A DNA stretch of 64,000 bases from positions 16,988,200 to 17,052,199 of the forward strand of contig LR990052.1 in the NCBI GenBank assembly GCA_905147135.1, read 5' to 3'. Positions within the stretch are counted from its first letter, which is position 1; each line of letters starts with the position of its first letter. This document shows positions 13,201 through 28,200 of this stretch, one piece after another. This DNA comes from Blastobasis lacticolella (taxonomy: Eukaryota; Arthropoda; Insecta; Lepidoptera; Blastobasidae). The notes under the pieces were generated by a model, which saw only the letters and a program-made list of their open reading frames with translations, did no database searches and was not told the DNA's origin. Made by a program: the position numbers and the translations under genes.

Positions 13201-16200
13201 AGCAGTGGAGCGAGATGATGTCGTTCGGTCTTTTTTTTTTTTTTAATACTTACCTATGTTAACTACCTACATAAAGCCAAAATAGGAAATTACCCCTTAT
13301 GGTTATGCCGATCCTTGTCCGACACAATCGGAGGGAAAATATACCTAATTAAATATACCTATGTAAAGGAAGATTTAGATAATTGTATCTCTGTTTTGGT
13401 TCAAACTTCAATATGACTATACCTCGTCCCTACTTCAGCTGTGGGTTGTGGTTTATATTCTTACTCGTAAATGCAACTTTTTCGAGCCCACATTGAACTA
13501 GTACTATTTCTCATATGTATAGTATATGGTGTGTAAATCGAGATAGTATAACTTTTCATTAGATGTCAAAAGTTACTTAGGCTCAAATCGCTGGAGGCAC
13601 AATTGTATTCTGTGTCTACGAGGCATTCTCCTTCGCCAAATATGCATATTTCTCATGACAAAGTTCCAAGCCAGGAACGTTCGTTAAATTAAATATTCCT
13701 TCCTTATGTGTGGAAACTTTCCTATGACGAGTTCTCTCAACTCAAGATTTTCTACTCTTCCCCGTTCATTGCTTGTATCAACACCCGGTAGTGTGGGCTG
13801 GAAGAGATCTCTTACAGAGATAAGCTCAGCTTTGTAAACACCTTCGTGTAATGATTGCTTTTTATCTTGTTTCGTGTACAATAAAGTACGTAATAAATAA
13901 CATTTACAATATACAATATTTTATTACCCAATTGTTTTAAAGCTGATTTGTAATTGAATACCTTATCTCTATTGACTCAAAACGATTGTATGGACATAAT
14001 AATTGACATCGAAAGTTGGTGGAAGAGATGGTTATTAGCAGCGTGAGCGGCGGCGGTACCGGGTCTGCGTGAATGTATCTTTGTTGGCACTCTTTGTTAC
14101 TTTGTACTTTTACACGGAACACCTGTTTGGTTCATCCATTTCTCCTACACACCTGTTCTTGTGGTTTCACACTTTCATCTTATTTAGACTGCATTAAGTT
14201 CGTATTCTCACGGGTTTTTTTTTCTACCGGCAATAGGTCGAGTGCTTCGTGTCTGTCCTAATTACTGGTTAGCTGTTTCCTTGCATGCTTAGATGTCATA
14301 GTTTTATGCAAGCATTGGCGATGAAAAACTCGCGTATTTAGATATCACCGCATTGACTGGTGGTAGCAATGATACTAGGTGTGATACCTATAGGAGTAAT
14401 AGTCTACTAATACATAAAGTAAAAAATCTGTCGCAAACGCGATAATCATAATAATCATAATCATAATCATAATCATTTATTCAGTCATCACAGGTACATA
14501 AAGGTGGTAAATAGTAATAGTAGCGGCTCCATGATGCGCCTTAAAGCATACTAAATATTACAAGATTCACATGAACTTGATTGTTTATAATACAATTAAA
14601 AAGTAAATTAAATAAATGTCAAATCACTAAACATTATTATGTCAAATAATTAAAATTGAATGTCTTAAGTTAAAACAATGAATTTATAATGACAAATAAT
14701 AATAATTCAAATGTACTAATTATTTCATAAAATGTCAATAAAATATAAAATGTCAAGTAATAATAATTCAAATTTAATAGTTATTCCATAAAGTGTCACT
14801 AAAAAAATGTCAATCTGAATTATTAAAATAATGTCATCGCCCTTAAAAAAAATAAAAATAAAATGTATTCCTACCAAATATAATGCTAAAATATCCAAAT
14901 GTCAAAGTTTTCTTAAATTGATGTCACTAAGGTAATCATTAATATTATAATAGCATTTATCAATTAGTAAATTAGTTAAAAATAATTTGAAATTTTTAAC
15001 ATCTAGAGATTTTGCACATTCTGGTAGTTTGTTATATAGTTTGGGACCCATTTCAGTAATATTTTTACTCATCATTGCTGTTTTGCAGCAATGTGTCTCT
15101 ATTGTAATGTTTCTGGGTCTAAGCTTAATGGAGTCAACTACAGGCTTCTTTTTAAATATGTTTGGGTTGCAATGCACGAATACGCAACACTCCAAAATGT
15201 ACAGACACGGAAATGTTAATAATTTCATTGATTTAAAATGGGGCTGGCAGGAGTCCACAGGTTTGATGCCACACATTGCCCTAATACACCTTTTTTGAGC
15301 CCTAAACACAGTTTCCCTCTCTGAAGAGTTGCCCCAAAAAATTATGCCATATCGCAAAGTTGCAATCACAAATCCATGATATGACGTTAGGACTGTTTGC
15401 CGGTCTGCTACTTTGGATAATTTATATAAGGCAAATGAGAACTTAAATAATTTTTTACAAACGTCCTGTGAATGTGTTACCCATGTCATATTGTTGTCTA
15501 CATAGAGCCCTAGAAATTTAACTGTTTGTGTTTCGGCTATTGTTTGATTTTTATGTATAATTTTTAGCGTGTCGGTCTTTTTTCTCTGTGTAAATTGCAT
15601 TATATTAGTTTTTTCAATATTAATTTTTAGATTGTTCATGTCAAGCCAGTTTATTACATTATTTAAAGTATTATTTATTTCTAATTGATAATCAGTGTCA
15701 TTATTGTGGTCAAAAAATATTGTATTGTCATCGGCAAAAAGTGTCATTTGATATTTACTTGATTTTACAATGTCATTAATAAATATTAAAAATAATAAAG
15801 GTCCAAGAACACTACCTTGAGGAACTCCATATTTAATGGTCTGGCTGTCAGAAATATAAGTTTCTTCCTCTTTGGAATCTATTGATACTTGTGTCAGTTT
15901 AGTATACTGTTTTCGACCTTCTAGATAGGATGCTATTAAATTTAAAGAGTTGCCACGGAATCCATAACGCTCCAATTTCCATAGCAGCAGCTTGTGATCA
16001 ACGCGATCAAATGCCTTTGACATGTCCATGAATATGGCACATGATGGAGACCTCTTATCCATGTGTGTAACAGCATGTTTCACTAAATCATAAATTGCCA
16101 TACTTGTCGTTTTATCTTTCCTAAAGCCGTTTTGCTCCGTAATTAATAAATTGTGTTTCTCTAAGAAATTATAAAAAATTTCGTGAATAATCTTTTCAAA

Positions 16201-19200
16201 AATTTTTGAGATTACTGGTAAAAGAGCTACTGGACGATAATTTGACATGTCACTTTCGTCACCTTTTTTGAAAAGCGGCACAACAATAGCCGTTTTCAGT
16301 TTATTCGGAAAGGTACCTGTAGATAAACATAGGTTTACTAAGTGACTTAAGGGATTGGCAATTAGATCTGCAACATATTTAACTGCCTTTGTGCTAATAT
16401 CATCACAACCTACACTATTCGTATTCTTTAACGCCATGATGGTTTTGTATACGGCCGTAGCTGTAGTTGGAGCCATAAATATTGAATATAAATTGTTTTG
16501 TATATTAATGTCATAGTTTTTATTGTCATTGTGTATTACATCATTATTTTGGTTTATAAAAAAATCATTAAATGAGTTAACAATTTGTGATGGCGACGTA
16601 ATATGTTTGTCATTTACAACAACGCCGGTAATTGGCTCTTTTGGATAGCTGCTCTTTGTACTATTAATAATTTTCCACGTAGCTTTAGATTTATTTTTGG
16701 AAGTATTTATATAATAAGCATTTTGTGATCTTTGTGTTAGTTTTATTATTTTTCTTAGTCTGCGTGAATACGATTTTAAAGCCACTTTAGTTTTGTCATC
16801 TTTATTTCGCCGATAGCGCCATAAAGTTTCCCTTTTTTTTCTACAACATGATTTTATTCCTTTTGTAAGCCACTTTGGTTTTGTCATTATTGTTTTTTTT
16901 ATTGTTTTATAGGGAAAACATAAATCATGGAGACATTTAAATATATCAATGAAATTATTGTATCCTTCATTAACGTCTGTACTATTAAACACGTCGGCAA
17001 AAGTTAAACTTTCAACATATTTTCTGAAAATTTGAAAATTTTCCGTACTGTAATCACGACGTTTAATAAACCATGATTTTACAGCACACGTTTTTTTCGT
17101 AGGACATATTAAGATTTGTGCAGCGTGATCTGATAAAGCCATATCTATTACCTGTGCTTTTGATCCCTTTACATTATGAGCAAAGTTATCGATGCAAGTT
17201 CCGCTGTTGATTCTTGTTGCTTGTTTAATTTCAAGATTTAAGTTATGGCACAGCAAATGATTAATAAATTCCCGACTTTTTGGAGTGTCTTTTAGCGTGT
17301 CTATATTGAAATCTCCACAGAGTACAATTTTTTTGTTTGTTTTGCAGTTGACTCTATTTAAACTTTGTTCTAAAATATCGTGAAAAATATTAAAACTAGT
17401 GTTAGGAACTCTATACATACACAAAATTATTAAACTATGATCACACAGCTCAATTGCGCAGACTTCAGTTATACATTGCACGGACAACTTCCCTATGTCT
17501 TCTAATACCTTGTACCTAAGTCCATTTTTCACAATAATACATGATCCCCCTCTTTTTTTATCTCTTGAGTAGCTAGCTGCTAATGTGAAGTTCGGTATAG
17601 TTAAGAGTGCTTCATTGTCTGGAATCATGTTGTGCTCAGTTATACATAAAACGTCTATACCCATGCTGTGATCTGCTATCACACTTAGATTGACTATAAG
17701 GTCATCAGTTTTTGTTAATAGTCCTGAGATATTTTGATGGAGTATTCGAATGTTATTGTAATAGAAAAAAATTATTATTTTTAATTAAATTTTGCTGTTT
17801 GCTGTCGTCAATGTCATCGTCTTCCTCACCTTTTTTGCTGTCAATTTTTAGTAAGCTGATATATTCCGCTATGTTCTGGATTATGTTTTGCACTCCTGTA
17901 TTTTTTATTTTCCCAGTAACCGCAGAGAACATGTTCAGCTGTAGATCTTTATTTGCATCAAGAAACATGGCGTATGCATATTTTGATGTACTTTGTATAA
18001 GTATATTATTAAACATTTCTACTCGCCAATTGAATAGATATGTGCCACATATATAATTAGGAGAGACTATTATTACATTTGTTTCATTAGCTATAATTTG
18101 TAAGTTGTTTTTAATTGAGTCCACTAATGCTTTGTAGTTTCGCGATCTTTTGAAATCCTCTTCACCGATCATGACAACAAAGTAATCCCGCTTAGTTAGA
18201 CCTGTAGCCTTTTGTTTCACATTACTGGTTAAAATATCTACTCCCACATTTGGCGTCCCGATGTCCCCAAATGTTACTAAAAACCTACCACACTCAACGC
18301 ATCAACACAATTTTGCCATAACTCCCATATTAAAGACATCAACGCGCCTTCCCTTAACTTTACGAGTCAAGGGGGCCAATCGACAGATAAGTCTAGAATC
18401 TATCCATAGTTGTGCATTAACAGCAAACAAAAACATTAACAGGGTCTACTGAAGGTCCCATTTCCTAACATCCCATTGCAGTGCTGCCCTTTTTCCTTTG
18501 CGACTTGAAACAAGCTATTTCTGCGGCACCGCTAAGCCAAAAGCATGATATTTAACGTAGCAGCTGCTCCCAGGCCCCGCGACCTTAAACCGACCGGTTC
18601 TATTTAACATCATTACAATCTGCTTGTCTCTATGTTCAGTTCGCAGCGGCCGCTAATCAAATGCATTTGCTGCAACCTTGAAGCTTTCGGCGCTTGATCT
18701 AGCGCCCTTATCAACCGTCAAACAATTTCTTTCAAATAAAAAAATAATAGGTAATTCATATATAAAATTGAATTATAATAACCTTTCTTATCAAATTTAC
18801 CCCGTTTCTTACCAAAGACCCCAGTCTATCGTAATCTAGCGCAATTTTAGCCGTCTACCAGAGTGTATCGCTTGAGCTGATTCAGCGCTCAATTATCAAC
18901 AGCGGTGGCAGCCCTGACTAGATACAGTTACCGCCCGTGGTCCCGCGCTTTATACTTAGCCTCCAGTAGTTAGTTCCACCGGCGAGACCGTGAAGTGAGC
19001 ACGTAACGTGCAAGTGCCCATATTATATCGAGTGGTGCCTCATTTTTCTATCCTTCTTACGCCGATGTAAACCCGCGCCATTCCTCTTATGGGTCGTAAG
19101 TACTTAGTGCGCCTTTTTTCATAACACGAGCTAGATTGAAACGTGATCTCACCTAATGATGGCATGTAATTGTTGTTGTGTACTCGTGCAATTTGTGTGC

Positions 19201-22200
19201 ATGCTATGGTGAGGAGGTTCCTGCCTACACTGTGATGTTTTGTGCTGTGCATTGTACCTGTTGGAAGTTTTTTCATTTACGACTAGTTTGTTTTTTATTA
19301 ACGGCTAGTGCGGTGCGATTTCAAATATCGAAGTGATGTTTAACGTCGTTATTTTATTATGTGGAGTTTCAAAGTGAAGTCTGACGTTTCAGTGACTAAA
19401 TTGAACAAGTGTTGAGTGTTCTTGGACATTATAGACATATTAAACTGAGTGGTCTAGATTATGATATTTCTTGGTACTGACAGTGATATTACATTTAGTA
19501 TCTAAACAAAACTTTTAATTACTTTTCAATAATTTTCCAACACTGATTTTTTCGAACCGCAACGTCCGTTTTACGAGTATATAAAGTATGGATAGTGAGT
19601 CACTGTGAACATTTAATATGCATCTCGTGTCTGTGGACACGTCAGTATCAGTTGCTGTTCAGACCATCATAGTTGCAAATCATAAGCACGTTATTATTAC
19701 CTATGTTAGGTATTAATATAACGTCTATTCTCGAGAACGAGTCATTTTGGTATATTGAGAACAATTGTAAACAATTGACTTTCCCGCGGAACCCTATTAT
19801 TTTCCCGGGATAAAAAGTAGCCCTTGTCACTCGGGGATAATGTAGCCTCCTATAAGTGAAAACATTTATAAAATCGGTCCAGTAGTTTTTGAGTTAATTC
19901 ATTACAAACAAAAATACAAATCTCCTCTCTTTATAATATTAGTATAGATGACTTTAATTGTGAACTCTAATCCGACTTCGGCAATAAATTAACAACTTTA
20001 ATAGTTCTAATATGTAGAGATATAGTGTTGTATTGTCTTTTGCACTCTATTTAGTTTTATGTTACATCTAAACATGTTAAGATACTGCATCCGTAATTTA
20101 GATGATATAAATCTTCTTGCATGTTTGTGTTTTAGCTTCTATTGTATTGTCCACTTGATATTTTGTAATTAGATAGTATGATATTAAGTATCTCTATGTT
20201 TGTCTGCGATGAGCGTTTAGAACTTGGTGAATGGATTTTGCAGCAGAAATCGCTAACAGAGAAAACATTTCTCTTAGGACATTTACCTAAATTCTGTCTA
20301 TGCGAAGCCAAGGCCACCAAGATCTGTAATCCGAAATCCGGAATTAAATTATAGATTATTATCTATAGTTATTACAATTACAATTATTAGTAGGCAATGC
20401 CTACCGCATTTAGAGTTAAAATTGTACTCCCATTTGAGCAACATGACTTACTTCCGTTCACTCCGGGGTACTTTCAAGTATCAAGGCGAACTCGTCCGCC
20501 AATACCAGGGTAAACTGTACTATTGTTGGCACCGCTTTAGTAATTGACATTCGTATAGCGTAAAAAAGCATATTAGTATTTTTTATCTGTTACTTATATC
20601 ATAAGGTATGATAATTTTCGTATCTAAAACGAGTGTTACTTAAACAGAACTGAAGCGGCTCCTGCCGACGCTGTCGCGCAAGGAGAAGGCGCCGCGCGCG
20701 CGCACCTCCTGGTACGCGGGCTGCGGCGCGGACACACCCCCCGCGGCCACGCCCCCCGCCACGTCCAACACTTCTTGGTAAGTTTTTGTTTATGTTTATG
20801 TTTATTTTAACACGTTGACTGTCCCTGCATCATACATGACACAAGTTAAACCGTACTCCCATATGCTTGCAGCACATGTGATGCATGCGACCATACTAAC
20901 TCAAAGGCGTTTGTACGCATGGACGTCTCAGTTAGAAAAAAATATATCAAAAGTATGTCAAGCCTGATATTAAGGTAAAAAAACCAGTGGACGTCACGTG
21001 CTCTTACTGGATTTGGCCTGGACTGTCAACCTGTTACCACCCGAAACACGAAAAATAGGGGTGTTGTAAGCTTGACTTATGTATGTGTTTGTAGCATCGT
21101 ATCTCCCGATGGATGGACCGATTTCGATGTGACTTTCTTTATCTGAAAGCCAGTTTAATCGAGATGACTCTTAGCTTTGTTTCATTAAAATCGGTTGCGT
21201 AGTTTAGGAAATATTTGAGTATGTACCGTAACTTGGTCGGGGGTTTCCGAAATCTTACGGTCGGCTTTTTTGTTAGGTTAGGTTATCTTTTATGATCTTT
21301 TGGTATGTTGCCGCTGCAACGAACGGCACGGCACACGCTGTGTGTTTATTTTACTATCGGAATATAAAGTTATTCAGAGGTGGCTTACAACGACTGCCAT
21401 CAATTTTAGCAAGGACGCGCAGTGGCATTGTTTTATAGAGCTGTGTCATAGCTTCGCAAGATTATTTTCAACCTTACGAGAGAAGGAAGAACTTACCTGT
21501 GATGCAGTTGACTAATTTGAGCCGTCTTCGTGTTATACCGATGACTTGCGAATTGAAGCTTGAAATATCCTTCTGCCAGGTGTACCTTATACATATATAC
21601 ACAAACAAGTTAACGGTAATGTTAATACGAAAACCCAACGCTATCCGGCGAAAATACAACGAAGCCGTAATTGTGTAGGGAACAGAGTCTTCTTCTTCTT
21701 CTTCTTGGTCTTTCCCTCACTGCTGAGGATCGTGACAGCTTCGGAGTTTGTCAATTGCATGACTCCATCGGGTTCGATCAATCGCCTGATGTAACGCGAC
21801 GATACCATGTCTACAATCTACATATACCTACTCATTAATCCCAATCTGTTTAACCGATCTGAATGAAGCAAGCTAAGATCGTCAGCCACAACATCTTTTT
21901 TTATAATTAGACTAGCCAGGCATTTGACCGCCGTATCACCTGGTGGTAACACGTTAAGAGAAACGTGTTACCAACTGGTTTTCAAATGAAGGAAACCGCA
22001 TTGAAATTATTCCATCCGCTCGGGCGCTACGATGCTACACACATACATACAGATCCACAGATACACACGTCACACTTATAATACTCCTCTTTTTCGTCGG
22101 GGATTAAAAATTGTGGGAATTGATTCTTAGTTTGATGACTCATTGCTTGTATTCCTTACAAAACAAACACGACTACGGACTATCATCCGTTTTAAAAGAA

Positions 22201-25200
22201 AAAGTCGAAATTAGAGCATGACAACGATAAGTACTTATTGCCTACAGAATACTAAATAAATTGACTTATTTATTTGAATAAATCATTGAGTCATTGAGCG
22301 TCGGTAGCCTAGTTATTACTCGTAAGCGAGAATTCTCGGGCTAGAAGCCCACTGCGGCCATGTACCAATGACTCTTTTCTGAGTTATATACATATCACCG
22401 ATGGTCTTATAGTAAAGAAAAACATTGTGATGAAACCTGCACATTCAGGCGACTGAATGTGTAACCATGATACAACCTGGTCAGGTTCCCCTGGTCAGGG
22501 TCACGGAAGTCAGACAGCACTACAGCAGTCGCTCCACTGTAATTGTCTGATCTGCCAAATCTTGGATCATGGTGGACCCCGGGCCCTCATGCGCCGGAAT
22601 ACAACCGGGACATTAACGCCAAGATGACCTACGGAAATCTAAATAAATTGCTTTATTTATTTAAAAGGTTAATTAATTTAGTGTCCTGATGATAAGACTT
22701 ACCGTTGTCTTTCTCTACTTCGTTCTTTTATTATTTCCTATTAAATAAATAAATAAATAATCATTTATTTCAGAATTTACAATTCCATATCTTTTTAGAT
22801 TTTACAATTCCATATCTATTTAAATTCATTACCAAAAATATAAAAATAATAACAATGTTTAATTCCATACTTATGTCAATTAACTAAAAATATAAATGTC
22901 AAACAATTTCATAAAATCATAAATTTAACCATACTTTTTAAAACGTACTTTCCAAAAACTACGACAACTACCTATCAAAACACATCACTAACAAGAACTA
23001 CCGCATAGAATCGACAGCGCTACGTCGTCATAGGAGAACAATTAAACCGTTGACGGTTGCGTCATAGTCCTAGCGGCAACCTCTTTCGAAGTTGCCATTG
23101 TTACCACAGTCGCTGGCCGTATGATCATCACGCTCAGTGAATTCCCACCGTGTTGCGTAGTTTTGTGGCAATTGGTAAATGGGAACGCCATATGACACCA
23201 ACCACGTCTATGTTGTTAGCTTGAACAACATAAATAAAACAATTTTTAAGTTGGTAATACTTTTTAGCAATGCTTGCCATGGTATTCCGCTTTAGATAGG
23301 AGACTGCTTTGGTGGAGAACAGTTTAGGGCTCCATGACGGTAGCTTTAATATGAGGCTGATTCGCTTAGAGGAGTATACGCTTTTTAGGTATACCTACAT
23401 AGTGGTTAATATACCTATAAGTAGTAAAGCCAAGGTGACAGACCTATAATAATATACCTAACCTACGCATAATACACGGATTATCTATAACTAATTGCTT
23501 ATTAGCTTCCCTCTAAAGCCGGAAGCCTTGCTTATGCAAGGCTAACCATAGTTATCGTACGTAGGCGTAGTAAATAGTTGGCGTAAATCTCGCGGTAAAA
23601 TCTGCTATACGGACGGAGGTCTATAATTTTTATGTAATCACAAGAAAAAATAAACAAGAAACGATCACGCCTCTCGCCCACGACACGACAAATCGCTCGC
23701 GCTCTAAAAAATAATCTTAAAGTTTCAAAACATTTAAAGCGCACTATTTTACATCTACTGAGATGAAAAAGGAAAATACCGCCGAAGAGTAATGCCACCA
23801 CCAATAACGGGGCTGTCCTCCTAACCGCACGACCAGACCTTTCCGCGTTATAATATGCAGCTATACGCAGTTCACGCCCTGAGCTGAGCCATCCTTACCT
23901 TCATGTCGTCACCGCGGACTCTGCCAGTGCGAGACGATAAACGAAAATGCCGCCAGTAATAACGAGGCCATCGTCCTAACCGCGCACGCTATCAGACCTT
24001 TACGCGTTACAATATGCAGTTTGAACCCTAGGCCCTCCTTATCTTCATGTTGTCATGCGGGTCCCGAGACTGGGAGTCCGCTATTTACATCTAATGAGAC
24101 GAAAAAGAATAATACCGCCGCTAACAACGGGGCCATCCTCCTAACCGCGCGCGCTATCAAACCTTTCCGCGTTTCAATATGCAGTTGAGCCCAAGACCTT
24201 CTTACCTTCGTGTTGTCACTGCGGGTCCCGTGACTACATGCCCGCTATTTTACATCTAATGAGACGAAAAAGGCAAATGCCCCTACCAACAACGGGGCCA
24301 TCCTCCTAACCGACCTTTTCCGCGTTACAACACAGTTTGAACCCTGCGCCCAGAGCCCTACTTACCTTTGTGCCGTCACCGCGGGTCCCGCGAATGCGCG
24401 CGCGCCGACGGTGAGTCACGCGCGGCCTGTTCCTGATCACCGTTAATGTGGTGCGAGGTGTGAACTTTGCGATGGCATGGTGATTGGTGTCCGATACAAG
24501 ACTCGACAGCCTGCGTCGCACAACGGGCTTTGTCTATGCGAGATAACTCGCTACCTCTTTTGATTGGCATTGCGAGACACAAATTTATCACCTCGCGCGC
24601 ATCGTGCTTAGCGGGCAAGAACATTAACCTTCTTCATTCACGGGTGTCATACAACCTCGAGGCTGTCTAGTAGCTTCTACACCAGAAAGTAGAAAACCTG
24701 AACAACACAGGATAAGGATGTGCGTCATTTCAAACTGTTATACTGACTGAAATGATTTTTGTACTTTATGTGAAAAATTTTGCAATTTATGATTCAAGAA
24801 TGTCACCGTTAAAATTACTAAACCAATCGTGATTATCGTGTATAAAAGGGTTTCTTCTTTATTTAGTATGCCATAAAAGTATGTCTTATACAAAAGTACC
24901 CGCTGTCGCGTATGTCATACACCGCGCACACTTTAACGTATTTCATGGCAGAATCGGCGGGATGAACTTTCGGCCGGCTTCCAACCCAATCCAGTTTAGT
25001 TCGAACTCGAACGGCGCCGAGCACGCTGCCTCGTAACTCATGTCGCCCTGGTAGTCGCTGTGTGGAAAACGTCACTACCGCAGTCATTACCAGATATCAG
25101 TGGTTGTTTGTTAGTCATGTTATTATGTGGACTGGCGTGTGATGTGCTTGCCGTGTGTTAGATAGAGCCGTGACGAATAGCCAGACGTCAAGTAAAGTAC

Positions 25201-28200
25201 TTTTTAGCTAAGCGTGAATTGAATCATCAGTCGTTGTTAATTTGTTTGTTGTTATTTTTTTGCGAGCGAACATACGTGCAGGACTGTTAGGTACTGCCTA
25301 CTTTAGGTCATCTAACCGCAATGGGAGTTACAGGGAATATATCCGTTGTTGGAATCTATATTTGAAACTACTTCGAAACAAGCAAGTAGGTGAGTCCTTT
25401 CCGCTCTAGACCTCATTCAATATACATAGTATGTGCTTGAAAATCTTACACTTAAGAAGAAGCCAAACTTCATTTATGATGCCAGTACGGTAAAAGGCGA
25501 TGTATTGTGTCTGCTTGCTCTCATGGGAAATATTGAAATAGGCCCACGTGTCTCAAGGGTATTGCATGTTATGTACTTGCGACAGTCTTCTTCAATGTTA
25601 CAACGTGTTGGCCATTCCCACAATTTTAATTATAAATACATACAACCATTTGAATTTTGAAATCGGGTTTTCAAAGTTTCTTCGGGTCGACTTGAAAATG
25701 CTGAGCAGCATTAGTGGTTATCGTAATTTAAAATTAGGCTCTTTGTTGTTTTCTTGTATGGTAATTTAATGGTTATCAAACTATTTCCGTTTTTATCAAT
25801 GAATATTACGATTCACGAGAATAATTCACGCAATAGTATAGATGTCCACAGAAATTTAAAGAACAATCTATATTTATTTAAATAAGTCAATTTATATAGA
25901 TTTATGTAAATAATACTTATTGTTATCGTGCTCTACTTTTGTCTTTTTGTATAAAAACGTACTTTATGTAAGCTTTATGGTTTTCCGACACCTCTCAGTC
26001 AGGTTACGACGTCCACCTCCACAGCACTAACTCAAAATCTTCGTCACCAGGTACGCAGAGGCCGGTCTGTACCCCGCTGGGAACATCTCGTCGTCGTCCG
26101 GAGCCTCCTCGGGCTCGCACCCCGCCTCGCCGCTGCCGCACTCGCTGTTCACACACGAGCCCCTGTATCAGTTCTACAACGCTGCCAAAGTCGAGGTAAT
26201 TATATGGGTTCTTTATCATGAAGCTTATGTCCAATGTGCATGTAACACTAACCTTTGTAATGTGCCAACCGGCGCAACATAGAGAAATTTAGATAATTAT
26301 CTCATAACAGTTGTATATTACCTATGTTGATGAATAAATGAAATGGAAATTGAAATGGTTGGGGGCTCTATTCTCCAAGTTGTTGACGAATATGTCACTA
26401 GGACAAACGGTCCAGTTAGGATCCAACTTCGAGGAAGAGGTCAGTCGACGAATCGAGCTCGGTTGGGCATCTCTCGGGAACTTGGGAAATATATTTTCGT
26501 CCAAAATACCCCAGTGTTTCAAGCTATGATGATGATTATCACGTGGTTTAGGTGCGTACATGTGCTGGTATCAGGCAATAGAGATTATGGCAATAACTTA
26601 GACCGATAAAACCGCGGGGCACAGCTATAGTTTGATATAAACTTCACTTCATATGGCTAGGCATGCATTGCATACTCTTCACACTTTGAAATCCACCTTT
26701 CTATTCATATACCACACGGCATCTGTGTCAAGGATGCTATATCGACATTTATGTAGGTATACTTTTACTCTGCAAACATATAGTGACTATTGACTTTCAT
26801 CGATGTCTACGATTTAAAGTAACAATAATTGATTTTGAACCCTATTCCTATCTATTATTGAAAAAATCCTTGGAAGTGACAGTAGCGAGGCTTAGTGTGT
26901 CACGGTCTGCGTTCGTCGCGCGAGGAATTATTAATGTTGGCAATGACACGATACTTTTTAATGGCGACACGTTAGATAGTAACTGTATAGAGCGAAGTAG
27001 TTTTACTTGCAATGAGTTTTACTAGCCACGCTTTACTGTGAGGTATTCCGTTTTGGAGATGTACGATAAGAGGTTGCTGTAGTATTTATTCCTATGTACA
27101 GGTATTATATTATCGAACGAATGTTAGACATAGGGACTGTATACAAAACGACGCGTTTATGATGGATGGATTGTGCAATGACGAATAAGACTCCTTTTGC
27201 AAAAGGAATTTTATTCGTCATTTTGATGGTGTGAATGACGACATGAGAGTGAAAGGGATTAATACCGAGATGACAAGTGATAGCAATAAATGGAAGAAAG
27301 AGACGTATTGCGCGCATCCCACCTGGTGAGATAAGGACAGATGGATGTTGACTGTGTTCTACAGCCCTAATGAGTATTATGGGTTGTTAATGATGATGCG
27401 TTTCCTCGCAAAGATAATTGTGATAATCATCATCATCGTATAAGCTGAAAGCCTAATTTGATCCACTTCCCGGTGTTAATTTGAGCTGAAACTTGCTGTA
27501 CCTATGTAACTTGAATAACAATGCATTAATATGGCACCACGGAGCTGGTCTGATAATGGAGTCGATAGGTGGTCATAGGAACTACTGAACGCAACAAGTT
27601 ATCCCCAGTGTTTGGCCTCTTTGGAATGAGTACTATACCGCGCGATAAAAGCTTGTTATGAATTTTTTTTCATAAGTGAACTTATTTCACATTTCACTTA
27701 CGTAATAGAAACTATAGATTAAAACGCTGTTATACACTACGTAATAGACGTAAATACGTAATAGAAATACCTAGATGCGGGAGGATATAGTTACATAATG
27801 TGTTAATTGCGAACTTTATTGCTATGATCCGTTAATTATTTCGTAATTGGTGCGACCTTGGTGTGTGATTGACCTTAGTTTTTGCGGAGTGCGTTAAATT
27901 TGCCATTTTTGACGCTTTAATCAGACGCGTTGAGTTTTAGCGTAAATATTATCGTAGTGCGTACTTCAGTTACGCAATAAATAATTAGTACCAGTATAAT
28001 TTACAACGCGTGCAAACGTCATCCGCTATAAAAGGCCTTGTATTCGTATGCAGTTTTGTTTATACGTAAAGCTATGTTATAGGTATAGCAAAGTCCTACG
28101 CAGCGTCTGTATTTCTGTCTGTTCGCGATAAACTCGAAAAGTATTGATCGGATTTTCATGCGGCTTTCACCAATAGACAGAGTGATTCACTTTCTGTCTG

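Larger units (their letters stand above)
14437..18440 (-). mobile_element. Jockey/CR1-group LINE, 5' end truncated or decayed
   Basis: The element reads on the minus strand as a decayed ORF1, an intact ORF2, and an AT-rich 3' UTR (14480-14901) with repeated AATGTCAA-type motifs. It ends in a short tandem tail of ATGATT-like units (about 14440-14476), the kind of simple 3' tail seen in CR1-like LINEs. No clear 5' UTR or target-site duplication was found. Confidence 0.85.
20778..26050 (+). other. Exn intron, 5.3 kb
   Basis: Holds repeat fragments at 20985-21260 and 22030-22110, a SINE (22296-22630), a LINE tail (22735-22935) and a tandem repeat (23750-24415). The rest, including 24420-25430, shows no supported gene. 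A GTGACGAATAGCC-rich block near 25130-25230 has unknown significance. Confidence 0.5.

Noticed and set aside
18940..19000. Alternative Exn promoter with TTTATAC and a CCAGTAGT start-like motif
   Set aside because: Spacing between the TATA-like and initiator-like words (about 15 bp) is too short and no leader exon with a donor was found.
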